Origin: Gaertneriomyces semiglobifer
Lineage: Eukaryota > Chytridiomycota > Chytridiomycetes > Spizellomycetales > Spizellomycetaceae
DNA length: 52,748 bases
Assembly: GCA_025558075.1 (NCBI GenBank)
Contig: JAHLKF010000049.1
Location: forward strand, 1-52,748
Direction: 5' to 3'
Below the pieces are notes generated by a model that did not search any database, was not told the DNA's origin, and saw only the letters and a program-made list of their open reading frames with translations. The translations under genes were made by a program, and so were the position numbers. Positions within the stretch are counted from its first letter, which is position 1. Each line of letters opens with the position of its first letter. Below are positions 1-9,528 of the stretch, piece after piece.

Positions 1-1065
1 TGTGCTCGAGTACGATGAAACAACTATCCTATCGTAGAGGCTGGGCACGTGGATATCATTCTCCGTCGGAACGATGATGACCAGATTTCCGCTGCTTTGT
101 TGACACATGATCGGCACCTGCAGCCAGGCTACGATGGCGTCTATAATGAGCACATGCAACAAGTCCCCAATTTGGCCATGTTGTTCGAGACATGGAGGGA
201 TTACATGTTGCCCTATGTACAATCATGCAACTACATCGATGTCGGACAAGGACTGCTAAAAGATGGGAACACATTGTCGCTAAGTGAGGATCTCTCGACA
301 TATGCAAAGACGAGCAGCATCAAAGCATTAGGATTCAAGGATACCTTATCCTATGCAGAGTTGACCGGGCGCCCAACGCTCGGGTCACTGGCGGCTAAGA
401 ACAGCATTGCGTGGACAGAAGTGACCTCTAGACCGACGCTCGGAACTTTGTCCAGCAAAAATACCGTGGATTGGAACGGATCTGATATTACCAACAAACC
501 TACTGATTTGACAACCAAGACCTATGTTGACAGTTTATCGTATCTCACTGTTGGAACCGGTTTGGTAAAGGCGGGAAATACTGTTAGTCTAGGGTCAGAT
601 CTTGGCACCTTTGAAGTCAAAACCAATCTCAAGGCGCTTGCTTACAAGGATGCTGTCAGTTGGACTGAAATTTCTTCGAAGCCCACCTTGGGAACGCTCG
701 CTGCCAAATCCACTGTATCATGGACTTCAGAAGTGACAAACAAGCCTACACTCGGTACTTTATCGACCAAGAACAACATTGATTACAACTCGACAGATAT
801 AACCAACAAACCGGACTTGTCAATCTATGAAACAAAAACAGCACTTAAAGGATTGGCTTATAAGGACAAGGTCGATTATGCAACTGATGTCATTAATGCT
901 CCAGCGTCTGTGACCTATGAAACCGAAACAGGATGTTTCCATAGGGGTCGAGCCAACGTATACGCGACAGGAAACGTAGATATAGGAGCGCCTTTATGCC
1001 AACGAAGCATCAATGGTGGTTTCAACCATGTGTGGAACAATCAATCCAGTTCATCATCGCATTGA
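1..1065 (+). pseudogene. Fibre gene 1, shaft part (left-truncated, frameshifted)
   Basis: This is part of a giant attachment-fibre gene that continues beyond the left edge. The main open frame runs from about position 31 to 1065. It carries the conserved block with THDRHLQ near 105-120, then SCNYIDVGQGL and phage-tail-fibre-type repeats (RPTLGTL, KALAYKDAVSW, ITNKP) that recur in the fibres at 15.8-17.0 kb and 32.3-33.2 kb. The first bases encode VLEYDE in another frame, so there is a frameshift near position 25-35. A second one near 1050-1065 moves the reading into the next frame. The likely role is the trimeric shaft of a virion fibre. Homology to the other two copies is plain by eye; function is inferred from repeat style. 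No genuine start is present, because the GTG at 49 is internal. Confidence 0.75.
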
Positions 1066-3191
1066 CGTCATTGCATCTCAAGGCTGGTGGGACCCAAGGT
1101 TTATACCTGCATATTAACAGCGCTGCTCGTGTTGCATATGGCGGGCCGAACACTGGAACTCTCCAAAACTATGCAGGTGCATTACGATTGCTTGGTAAGA
1201 CGGAAAGCGGAGGTATCATAATTGATGCTGCGGGTGCTGTGGAATGTCCTGAGCGCCTGTCTGTTGGATCTGTATCGGATGTTGTATCGTTCCCACCGGC
1301 AATCATGACAGCAGATACAACTGTTATTACCGGACGAACTTATGGAAACGGATCATATGTTGCAAGTGCAAGTTCACTGTATAGCAACTCAGCCTCGTAT
1401 GCTGCATGGAAGGCTTTTGCGACTGGCCCGTGGTACCCTTTAATCAACTCCTATAGTGCCACTGCACCTTTTGAGTATACAGAATCGGTAACGACCCTTG
1501 TCGACTCTGTTCCTGTGACTGGGGAATGGGTTCAACTTTCAATGCCTGTTCCTATTGCATTGACATCATTCGACATTACATGTGCTACACTCGCACGATT
1601 CATAAAGGATTTCGTTTTGGTTGGTTCAAACGACGATGGTGCTACATTCACCAACATCTTGTCATCAACGATGACCTGGGGAACAGCCGGGGTACAAACC
1701 ATCAATGTACCAGTTCCAAAATCCACCAAAGCATTCAGAACATTACGGTTGATTGTAAAATCGTTGGTTGGAAGTGCAACTTTTGCTAGTGTAACCAAGT
1801 TAGTCTTCAATGGCAAACCGGTTTCGATGGACATCAAAGGTGCGCTCTCTACCGATCAGGTCGTCACTGGTGGACTTGATGTGAGGGAGACACTCAAGTT
1901 TCCGTTGGGAACACTTTCTCACTGGGACAATCGCGACTTGATCTTTCCTCCGGCAAGTTTTCAATCCACCCATACATCCACATTTGTAGATTTACCTTAT
2001 GGCAACGGTACTTATGAGGCATCAGCGAGTAGTTCGTTCTACGTAAATTGGGGACCTGGAGGCGGTTTTGGGTACGCTCAGGATCAGAATGCAATGTGGA
2101 GAACAGCCAGCGCTGCATATTCAGCAACTACAGGAGAATACCTGTTGAACGCTACAACCTCAACGAACCAAGGCGATCGAAAAGGCGAATGGCTTCAACT
2201 ACAATTGCCAGAGCCTATCCTATGTAAGAAGCTTACGTTTACGACGTTGTCAAATGGAATGCCTACCTCTTATGCTCTCTGTGGATCGGTGGATGGTGTT
2301 ACATGGAATGTTCTATCCACTGCAACGGACACTCAGACAGTCACCGTACCCGCAAGCAATGTCCAACCTTGTTCGTATTTGAGGTTGGTTTTCATGAGCA
2401 AAACTCCTGGACAAACATACGGCGATGTGATTGTGAGGATGGTGAAGTTCACCGGCGACTTGATATCGAAAAACGGTATCTCTTTGGATACATCGTTGAA
2501 TGTCGTGGATACTGTTCATTGTGGGAAAGCCCACGTTTCAAACGAGTTTCGTGTTCAAAACCGACAACTGGGTGACTTGGCTTTTAAAAATAAGGTTGAC
2601 TGGTCGACTGATATTGTGAACACGCCAGTCCCAATGGGCGGGTACACTGCTCGATGGACGTGGGTTGCAGAGTCGACAGGATACGAGGGAACAGTACCTT
2701 TTTGGCCTGGAGAGACAGGTGCTAGTAAGATCACCGATCCTCTTCCTACATTTTTCGGAACTGTAACACAACAGTACCCCGCAACATTTGATCCGTTCAG
2801 ATGGATTAGATGGACGAATGCAACCACATCGAACAAGCTGATGAATGGCTTGTACATACACCCTCCGTCCGGAATCAATCGTGGAAGCATCATGATTACC
2901 TCAGCTATTGCTGGCACTACTGGAACAGGTCGAATACTCATTCAGTCAACATATGTAGATAATTTGGAGGACGTTTATAAGAACCCAAACACGTTTGTCT
3001 GGTCAACGATTGAAGCATGTGGGTTTTCTCTCAATCCATCTTGTCATTGCGTGTGGGGTTTTGATAAGTCTGATCCCACGCGACCAAACCTTGTACGTTT
3101 TGGACTTGAACGGCCTGGAGGGTGGGGTACCTTTACGTTTCCTGCAAATACGTGGAAAGTGACGGCAACGTTATTGAACGGGTCTGCGTAA
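996..3191 (+). pseudogene. Fibre gene 1, discoidin-like domains and C-terminal head
   Basis: This continues the preceding fibre in another frame; homology takes over at about 1066 (SLHLKAGGTQGLYLHINSA, matching 17.13 kb). Two F5/8 type C (discoidin)-like modules follow, at roughly 1280-1830 and 1930-2460. Each has the pattern FPP...T...YGNGTY...ASS, an xGEWxQLxxP strand, a KDFVLVGSNDDG-type loop and a terminal RLIVKS...KLVFNGK strand; such modules commonly bind glycans. A linker (DLAFKNKVDW) leads to a head of about 190 residues (about 2620-3191) that does not resemble the heads of the other two fibres. It would be the receptor-binding end of the particle. The frame is open to the stop at 3189-3191, so damage is confined to the shaft junction. 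Confidence 0.75.
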
Positions 3192-3210
3192 AAAATGTTT
3201 TAGAGAAAAA

Positions 3211-3217
3211 TATAAAA
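3211..3217 (+). promoter_or_regulatory. TATA box of the VLTF3-like gene
   Basis: TATAAAA lies about 70 bases upstream of the ATG at 3285 and just after the fibre stop codon. Similar TATA-to-ATG spacing (about 55-110 bases) recurs before other genes in the window, which supports eukaryotic-type promoters. Confidence 0.5.
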
Positions 3218-3284
3218 CGCGCACACTGCTTTGACTCCCCCCTTTCTTTTGTTGGACCCCATTCATCTCGATCTCTTTTGAACC

Positions 3285-4103
3285 ATGACCGAATATTTGA
3301 GTCTACTGGCTGATTTAGGGATCCATATCGAACAGGATGCCTGGAATAGCGCCCATGGACTTCCGGTGAAGGATGCGGAACCAACCCTACTACCGTCCCA
3401 ACCTGTCTACTACGACAAGGACAATCACCTTCCCGTGTTTACGACGTCACAGCTGGAATGGTGTCCGCCAGAAGTGTTTGGATACGAGGAATACGAGGTG
3501 GTGGAAGATCGTGAGACAGCACACCCCATTGCTTTGGAATACGCTGATGAACAAGAGTGGAAAATCAACCATCGTCGGATCCATCGATACGATCGGATCT
3601 ACCGGATCCGTCGGGCCCTACACCTCATGCTGGGCCAAGCGGACATTCAGATCCCTTCAGAAGTCCTGAGCGGGCTCCGGTCTTTCATTTCCGATACTCA
3701 GCTGATGTCCCGCAACATTTATGAAGTCGTGAGAAAATGGATGAAGGTCAACAAACAAGGGCGATTGTATGGCGCCATCCCATTGTTGATTCAACGTTTG
3801 GGTGGGCCCAGGTGGCAAGTACCGTACGAACAATACAAGAAAATCATGGAAGATGCCATTCAGCTCCATCGGACCTTTGAGTACCTGAAACGCTTGGACG
3901 CTATTGAAAGACAACGCTTTCCCAAGGTGCATTACGTAGTGCTCAGTCTCATGGATCGGCATCACGTCACGCCACCTTACAAGATCCCCTGGGCCCGCAC
4001 AAGCATAAAAAGGCGGCAGCTACGCACCCTCCTCGTCGATATGGATCACCGCAACCCAGTAGCACAATGGACGAAGCATGTGCCCCCGACGACGGCTCTA
4101 TGA
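3285..4103 (+). CDS. VLTF3-like late transcription factor
   Basis: The 272-residue protein resembles the poxvirus-type late transcription factor 3 family (A2L/VLTF3), a transcription factor for late viral genes found across nucleocytoplasmic large DNA viruses. The family's C-terminal pattern is visible: a basic helix at residues ~93-118 (INHRRIHRYDRIYRIRRAL) in the position of the usual YKRxNHFxEWL segment, then IPSEVL, an LMSRNIYEVVRKWMK helix, the IPLLIQRLGGPRWQVPYEQ segment, and KIPWARTSIKRRQL at the end, where family members have the PLLKSREKL-type motif. The N-terminal 85 residues are acidic and not recognised. The start is an ATG in good context (gaaccATGa) behind a TATA box. The assignment is from pattern memory, without a search. 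Confidence 0.6.
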   Translation: MTEYLSLLADLGIHIEQDAWNSAHGLPVKDAEPTLLPSQPVYYDKDNHLPVFTTSQLEWCPPEVFGYEEYEVVEDRETAHPIALEYADEQEWKINHRRIHRYDRIYRIRRALHLMLGQADIQIPSEVLSGLRSFISDTQLMSRNIYEVVRKWMKVNKQGRLYGAIPLLIQRLGGPRWQVPYEQYKKIMEDAIQLHRTFEYLKRLDAIERQRFPKVHYVVLSLMDRHHVTPPYKIPWARTSIKRRQLRTLLVDMDHRNPVAQWTKHVPPTTAL

Positions 4104-4573
4104 CGCCGAAAACACCTGTGGAGGAAGATGAGATGGAGGTAGAAGACCAGAGTGTACGTCTATGGGATCGCTTAGAGAAGTTTATAGGGCGTCATTTGGA
4201 GTTGGTGCATCAACCTGATGCTGGTTGTTTATTAGACACAAACGACTTTCGATGGATCTCAAGACTCCACGAACTTCCAGGGCGAAGTATCTTCCTCTTC
4301 CAGTGCGAAAACACATCTACACGACGCATCAGACGTTTCTGGCACCGCGCCGCATTCTCAAAAGGTGTCAGTGTCCGATGGATCACCCGTCACAGGCCTT
4401 TTTGCGTCCGGTTTGGACAAGCAGAAGAACCAAGATTCCAAGCGTTCACTACCTGTCCCCACTGCCCCATTCGGATCTTCGAACGCAAAACTGTTTGGCT
4501 GATCGAACCGCCATGGCTTGGTGTACAAACACACTTTGGGCATATACGACATTGTGACGCTGTGTATCCTTGA
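4067..4573 (+). CDS. Hypothetical protein with CPHC motif, overlapping VLTF3-like gene
   Basis: A 168-residue open frame starts with ATG (acaATGg) 37 bases before the end of the VLTF3-like gene. The N-terminus is acidic (residues 1-35), the middle is rich in Arg, Trp and His, and TTCPHCPIRIFERKTVW lies near residue 130 with a further His/Cys pair (GHIRHC) near the end, so a small zinc site is possible. I do not recognise the family. The overlap suggests readthrough transcription with its neighbour. A competing frame (4225-4557) lacks the acidic start and looks less natural. Confidence 0.45.
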   Translation: MDEACAPDDGSMTPKTPVEEDEMEVEDQSVRLWDRLEKFIGRHLELVHQPDAGCLLDTNDFRWISRLHELPGRSIFLFQCENTSTRRIRRFWHRAAFSKGVSVRWITRHRPFCVRFGQAEEPRFQAFTTCPHCPIRIFERKTVWLIEPPWLGVQTHFGHIRHCDAVYP

Positions 4574-4608
4574 TACTCTCCTTTTATATAAAAAGGGGCT
4601 CACAATAT

Positions 4609-4610
4609 AT

Positions 4611-4641
<31 letters not shown>

Positions 4642-4646
4642 TTTTT
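4609..4646. repeat. TTTA microsatellite
   Basis: About nine tandem TTTA units end in a T run. They sit between two convergent genes, immediately after the stop of the minus-strand gene. AT-rich spacers of this kind may help end both transcripts, but no specific terminator motif is seen. Confidence 0.85.
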
Positions 4647-5447
4647 TCAAGACACTACTTGAAATATGTCATCCATTGCTCGTACAACCAACGTCAGACG
4701 TTTTCCCATCTGCTTAACAAAGTCGGTGAATGTCACACCTGCTCTCTCCAAATCTGCCGTATGGTTACGAATCAACGGTATGAATTCGTCCATGATACAC
4801 GAAATGTAGCTCAACTGGTGCCCAAAGACACGAAACAAGTCGTTGGGTATTTGTTCGCGGGACGGCGCCTCCAATTGATTGTAATCAGGCGGCAGGCGAT
4901 TTGCAAACAAGCTGATGCATTGGAGCAAGTATTTGTGCACGCCGTGGCAAAAGGTGGCTGCTCGGTACAGCTGTTCATGACCTGCACAAACGTAGACCAT
5001 GCCACACACCAGCTGGTAGTTTCCCATACGCACTTCGGTTGTTCGCAGCTCCAGGAGTGAGATATCAGCCATCATGGATAGGTGGCGGTAGACAATCCAC
5101 GAAGGTTCGGTGACTGCCTTCAGCATCAGATGCTCGTAGTGCGATCGTGCATGGAACTCGCGTGCTTTCATGAGCTCATCATGATACTCGTGCGGTTTCC
5201 ACCTATGTCGGTCTTGGATGTTGACCAATTTGCGCCAGCGTTTGATGTCGGTCGGTCCTGCGGAATACACGTCACACACGTTTTCAAGATCTGCCAAGAA
5301 GGCTTGCGCTTGTGAATACTCTTCTTGCTTCTGTTGCGGTAACTGTTGAAGCGCATCTGTGAGCTCTTCTTTGATGACTTTACCCGTGTGTGGACACAGT
5401 GTAAAATCGAATCGTAGGTTGGGAACGTCGCCAAAGTCCATATGCAT
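4647..5447 (-). CDS. Hypothetical helical protein, 266 aa
   Basis: An open frame with ATG start (MHMDFGDVPNLRFDF). Residues 15-27 contain LCPHTGKVI, a turn that could be part of a zinc or treble-clef site. Residues 30-60 are Gln/Glu-rich and probably helical, and the rest is mixed alpha. No transmembrane segment or signal peptide is apparent. I do not recognise the family. It is convergent with the preceding gene and divergent from the small membrane-protein gene at 5552. Base composition and start context match its neighbours. Confidence 0.6.
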   Translation of the reverse strand: MHMDFGDVPNLRFDFTLCPHTGKVIKEELTDALQQLPQQKQEEYSQAQAFLADLENVCDVYSAGPTDIKRWRKLVNIQDRHRWKPHEYHDELMKAREFHARSHYEHLMLKAVTEPSWIVYRHLSMMADISLLELRTTEVRMGNYQLVCGMVYVCAGHEQLYRAATFCHGVHKYLLQCISLFANRLPPDYNQLEAPSREQIPNDLFRVFGHQLSYISCIMDEFIPLIRNHTADLERAGVTFTDFVKQMGKRLTLVVRAMDDIFQVVS

Positions 5448-5551
5448 GATCTAGCCAATGGAAAGAAAAGATTTTAGTGTGCACCTAAGTAATAACATCC
5501 ACGCGAAGAGGAAGAGGGAGTGATGTATTAGTAACCCCAAGGCAGAGTACG

Positions 5552-5845
5552 ATGTCAACGTCTGAACCACCTTGTATCTGTCCGACACCGACAACTTCCT
5601 CGGGATTTGACACTCAAACTATTGTGAATATTATTTTGGCTGTTCTCTTGGGACTTTCTGAAGCTCTCGGCTTAAAAGCCAAAGGAAAAACAGCAAGCGT
5701 TACCGGGTGTCTCGTTCAAGGCATCACTGCTCCTGTGGAGAAGATCAACCACGTTGTTCAAGAACGACGTGCATCGCGCGCTGCGGAATTACAGCGTCGT
5801 CAATCCGAGGCCCTCATCGATTCACCCTCCTCTTCCACCCAGTGA
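5552..5845 (+). CDS. Small single-pass membrane protein, 97 aa
   Basis: ATG start. A Cys/Pro/Thr-rich N-terminus (residues 1-20) precedes one hydrophobic helix (TIVNIILAVLLGLSEALGL, residues ~22-42). A basic amphipathic C-terminal part with QERRASRAAELQRRQSEAL follows. This is the shape of a small virion membrane or scaffold protein, but no family is recognised. It is divergent from the 266-aa gene, with about 100 bases between them that probably hold both promoters. Confidence 0.55.
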   Translation: MSTSEPPCICPTPTTSSGFDTQTIVNIILAVLLGLSEALGLKAKGKTASVTGCLVQGITAPVEKINHVVQERRASRAAELQRRQSEALIDSPSSSTQ

Positions 5846-5890
5846 TCTCGTGAACGACCGAGCAGCCATTGGAAAAACCGAAAAAACGTC

Positions 5891-6603
5891 ATGACAATAT
5901 CCAACGTTTCGGTGTTGGTTCCTCCACGACGGCCTGACGAGTATGGCGTGGGAAGTTGTGGAACCCATTATTTTCCCGTGGCAAATTGGGCTGAACATAA
6001 AGAACGAAAGAAAATCGACCGCGTTGTCTATCAAGACTTGCGAAGGCATCCGTGGAAGGGCGTTGCACAAGCACCTCACCCCTTTGGTGTTTTTCATTCG
6101 ATCGCTTCAGGTGTGGACCACGATATGGCGACCGGTGCTCCTTTGGACCGACTACGCAATCCCGCAAGTGGAAATGGACCGGTGCTGGTTGCACGGACAG
6201 GTGAACGACCCAACGCTTTTCTAGGTCCGGGATCTACCGACTGGCAACAGGCCGTTACAATCAAACCCACACGGACAGAGTTGATGGAAGGTGTGGTTCA
6301 ACCGCGCGGTCACCAGCACCTCAATCTGTTGCCACACCCGCGTTTGATCCAGCCCAGGGTTTGCAACCGATGGAAGTGGATGGAATTTATAGTTCATGGA
6401 ATCAGTGGCGGCATCGGGGGCGCTTGGTAGGACCTGCCGCGGCCGACGTTGCGGACGACCGCTCGAGTTCCATGGATGGAGACGCGCGGAGTCGACGATC
6501 AAGTTTGTTGTCTGCTGGATCGTACATTGTCCGAGAATCCCCAGGTGTAGTGGAAGAGTTGACCGAAGGGATTCGTGGAATGGGACGCGGTCGGTTCATG
6601 TAA
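5891..6603 (+). pseudogene. Hypothetical protein broken by one frameshift
   Basis: Reading starts at ATG 5891 and looks natural to about 6300 (ending TDWQQAVTIKPTRTELMEG). Beyond that point the first frame yields low-quality sequence and stops at 6430. The neighbouring frame gives a natural Pro/Ala-rich stretch containing QPMEVDGIYSSWNQW, then a Ser/Arg/Asp-rich tail to the stop at 6601-6603. One indel near 6295-6310 therefore splits an originally ~237-residue protein. The family is not recognised. The stop overlaps an AATAAA-like signal (gtaataaac), which could serve polyadenylation. Confidence 0.5.
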
Positions 6604-6721
6604 TAAACTTTTAAGTGCCAATACACACCCTCTTGTTAGTATATAGTGTGTGGAGTCATATCATACCACAGTCCTTACGACCAGCGCTTGCTTCACTTTA
6701 CCGCTTCTGTCAAATTGAACC

Positions 6722-7438
6722 ATGCCGGCCAAGACAACTGCTCCTTCTCTGTACACTGCCGGGACACACCCTTCAGCCCGTCCCAAGAAGGTGGACGCTC
6801 AACCAATGAACTCTCCTGATACTGAATGGAACCATCGGATTCGGGATCCAGAAGCCCAAACGGGTCCTGACAGAAGAGCAAAAGCAAAAGATGAAGGAAA
6901 GCCGTGAAAGGAAGAAACAGGAAAAGCTCGAGGCCGAAGCCCGTGAGCAAGCCGAAAAGACCGTTTGGCCAAAGAAGAACTGGAACGTCAACTCCAGGAG
7001 CAAGCCAAGAAGGAAGCCATCCTTGCCAAGCGACGCGAAGCACGTCAGTTGAAAAAGCAGCAGCAGCAGCAGCAGCAGTCTTCGGCTTCAAGCAGCGTTC
7101 AAGGCGATGCATCGTCGACAGACACTGATGCGGCAGCCCCTGATGTCGAGAAACCCGACAAGGGCAAAGGTCCTGCGAAAAACCCACGGAAAAGAAAGAC
7201 GTCGCCTGTGAACGGTACGGGTGACAACCATAAACCTCCTGGTTGGTTTGAAGAATTCATTACGTCCATTTTACGTGAACAGGAGGAACAGAAGGGCGCT
7301 CCCGTGAACAAGCGCCAGATTCAAGAGAAGGGAAAGGAACATGCTGAGGTGAAGTGGCATGATGGGTATACCCGAGAACGTGTGCGTGGAGCAGTTGACA
7401 ATCATGTCTCACAGATGTACAAAATGATTTTTGGATAG
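6722..7438 (+). pseudogene. Charged coiled-coil protein with two frameshifts
   Basis: ATG 6722 (ttgaaccATGc) opens a frame that stops at 6907. The natural reading changes frame near 6830 to give QKPKRVLTEEQKQKMKE and a Lys/Glu helix. It returns to the first frame near 6955-6965 as RLAKEELERQLQEQAKKEA and then runs to 7438. The rebuilt architecture is an N-terminal Pro/Thr tail, a long Arg/Lys/Glu coiled coil, a Gln run (near 7056-7078), a disordered acidic/Lys region and a compact end (WFEEFITSIL ... DNHVSQMYKMIFG). It resembles in style, though not clearly in sequence, the 174-aa charged protein at 25.4-25.9 kb. Two compensating indels point to decay or sequence error. Confidence 0.5.
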
Positions 7439-7512
7439 AAAAAGTGATTCTGATCACTCGCTTTTATTTATTTTTTCATGTACATGTACTTTGGCAGTTT
7501 ATGTACATACAT

Positions 7513-8616
7513 CTACCAATTGGATCCGGCGTCACTTGCACCATCTGAGGATGGTGTTTCTTCCGATGACGGTGTTTCTTCTATATCGTGACCATCCGAA
7601 AAGGATTCGATGCTGTTTCCATCGTCGGCGATAGCGTCTGCTTCCATGATGTCGTGCAACTTGGTAAAGTCATCTCGCAAGTCATGCATCGTGATGTACC
7701 ATCGTGAGAGTTTACTCTGTGTCAACAACATGAGATGAGCGCCATCACAAGCCATTTCAACCAAGTCGGCAAATTTTTTCCATTCGTGAATGTTGCGTGT
7801 GAACAAGTACGGTTTGTTATACCTCGTCTCTTCCACGTAAAGCATGACCATGGGATGGTAAAGACGACGAATGGGCGTTTTACCCCGTAGTTGTGCCGAG
7901 CGTTGTTGAGGATACGACATATCTTTTTCGAGAAACGCTATTTGATCCTTGATCTTTGGTCCGATCCAACCAGATTCCAGGCAATCGTAGTTCTCGTATT
8001 CTTCATCCGTTGCAACCATGATTTCCCGTGTTGTCGTAATCGCCTTGAAGTCCGAATGTGTAAAGTTGTCTCTCCATTCGACGAACCGAGTCAAGATGTC
8101 CGATTCGTGGCATTGAATATTCCATGGCGCATAGCACGCGCTACTTCTGTTCCGCATGCTGATGTATTGAAACCCGTAATTCGTCTCAGTGATCAGTCGG
8201 TCGTCCATGTCGCTGTCTCGCACAGCATCCACGAACATGGTGAGCACGTTGAGTGTTCTGAACACGCGGTTGATAATGGTAAACATGGGTGGCATTTGAT
8301 CCTCGTCTGGTCGACGAATGTGTCGTGTGAAAAAGCGAACCATGGCTCCCTTGTGCGACGCTAGCAATTGTGTTGCTTCCGCAAACTCGCGTGTTGTCAA
8401 AAGATCGATGACAGCGTCATAAACAACTTGGCTGAGCAGCTCTTCGGGAAGACGGCTATACGTGTGAGGATCCAACGTTCGCTCTGAACTGATAGAGTCG
8501 TCATCCATGACTCGGTCAAATGGAACGATGCGATTGTTTTGTAGCAGAAAGGTGTTTTTGGCAGGAAATGTCACTATCAAATCCATGTCGACATCGTTAA
8601 GTGATCCGGGTCTCAT
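7513..8616 (-). CDS. Hypothetical protein, 367 aa
   Basis: The frame is open from 8763, but the first 49 codons look non-coding. The ATG at 8616 (MRPGSLNDVDMDLIVTFPAK) is the better start. The middle is mixed helical, with RLPEELLSQVVYDAVIDLL near residue 60, LRGKTPIRRLYHPMVMLYVEE near residue 240 and a helical segment with HEWKKFADLVEMA. The final 45 residues are Ser/Glu/Asp-rich and disordered. No catalytic motif was recognised. It is divergent from the 211-aa gene at 8743, and the 127-bp gap includes a TATAAATA that reads rightward. Confidence 0.6.
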   Translation of the reverse strand: MRPGSLNDVDMDLIVTFPAKNTFLLQNNRIVPFDRVMDDDSISSERTLDPHTYSRLPEELLSQVVYDAVIDLLTTREFAEATQLLASHKGAMVRFFTRHIRRPDEDQMPPMFTIINRVFRTLNVLTMFVDAVRDSDMDDRLITETNYGFQYISMRNRSSACYAPWNIQCHESDILTRFVEWRDNFTHSDFKAITTTREIMVATDEEYENYDCLESGWIGPKIKDQIAFLEKDMSYPQQRSAQLRGKTPIRRLYHPMVMLYVEETRYNKPYLFTRNIHEWKKFADLVEMACDGAHLMLLTQSKLSRWYITMHDLRDDFTKLHDIMEADAIADDGNSIESFSDGHDIEETPSSEETPSSDGASDAGSNW

Positions 8617-8628
8617 CTTGTTCCCGAA

Positions 8629-8636
8629 TATAAATA
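8629..8636 (+). promoter_or_regulatory. TATA box for the 211-aa gene
   Basis: TATAAATA lies about 107 bases before the ATG at 8743, in the gap between two divergent genes. A second AT-rich element (ttttatattt) lies close to the ATG. Confidence 0.4.
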
Positions 8637-8742
8637 GAGGTGTGGTGCTTGAGTGTAGTCGCCAGTGCCTTCCTCTTCGGTCACTTGACTGTTCATTCCT
8701 TCTCAGCACACCGATCCTCTCACCCCCTTTTATATTTGCAGA

Positions 8743-9378
8743 ATGCACCCCCCTGCATTGCAACGACCTTTACGTCAAGAACGCCCCTGCATCAATGGCG
8801 TGAATCTCTGGGCAATGGAACTCAGGCTCCCGATACCGCACCTCATGGGCATCAAATCGCGCCAGTATTGCTGCGAGGTGCACAAATGGCATCGACGACG
8901 CATATGGAAAATGCAAACGTTCATCTTCAACATGGAAATGTCGGCCACGCATGCGGTGCGTCCCTTGCCACGCTTTCGCTTTGTCACGTACATTGAGTTT
9001 GAAGATGAAGAGGCCCTCTATCTGATGCATGTGGTCGAACTGGCGGGCAAGGAATTCATCAACGAGTGGCCGGAAACGTACGTTCCACAAATGTACTGCA
9101 CCTACTTCCCCGGAAACCTTGAGAATGTTCAGGCCTTGCTACAACGTTACATCCGTGTCAACTTTCGGCACGAAGGTCTGTTCAATCTAATGCATTCCGG
9201 TGCGATGGTCCCTGTTCGGGCGGCATGCGAGTTCAAGAGCCGAGATGGCGGAAAAAGCATCATCCGCCAAATGAGAAAGATTGTGTTGGACTTGATGGCT
9301 CTAAATTGCGTGGATCCACAGTTGCTAGACGGCTACAAGGCCCTGAGCGGTGTGGCATCACGTCTCTGTAAAGTGTAA
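8743..9378 (+). CDS. Hypothetical protein, 211 aa
   Basis: ATG start (cagaATGc). The N-terminal 30 residues are Pro/Arg/Cys-rich. A beta-rich core follows (PRFRFVTYIEFEDEEALYL), then an alpha segment containing YFPGNLENVQALLQRYIRVNF and a C-terminal basic helix (SIIRQMRKIVLDLMALNC). I do not recognise it. It reads in the same direction as the two paralogous genes downstream, each of which has its own AT-rich promoter-like spacer. Confidence 0.55.
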   Translation: MHPPALQRPLRQERPCINGVNLWAMELRLPIPHLMGIKSRQYCCEVHKWHRRRIWKMQTFIFNMEMSATHAVRPLPRFRFVTYIEFEDEEALYLMHVVELAGKEFINEWPETYVPQMYCTYFPGNLENVQALLQRYIRVNFRHEGLFNLMHSGAMVPVRAACEFKSRDGGKSIIRQMRKIVLDLMALNCVDPQLLDGYKALSGVASRLCKV

Positions 9379-9422
9379 CTGTAAAATTAAAAAAACGCAA
9401 AATGAAATCGCGCACCATTTAA

Positions 9423-9429
9423 TATAAAT
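9423..9429 (+). promoter_or_regulatory. TATA box for paralogue 1
   Basis: TATAAAT in an AT-rich spacer, about 105 bases ahead of the ATG at 9529. This matches the spacing seen before other genes in this cluster. Confidence 0.4.
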
Positions 9430-9528
9430 TGACGTTGCTGTTGTACGCTACCATCCCATCCAGGTAGAAACAGTGTGCAGCTCGTCGCATCCTCGGTCGC
9501 CTTCCCTCCTTCATTCCAAACAAAGAAG

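Noticed and set aside
1532..2941. Minus-strand open frames opposite fibre 1
   Set aside because: They lie opposite clearly conserved discoidin-like coding sequence and show no recognisable protein features; they are shadows of the real frame.
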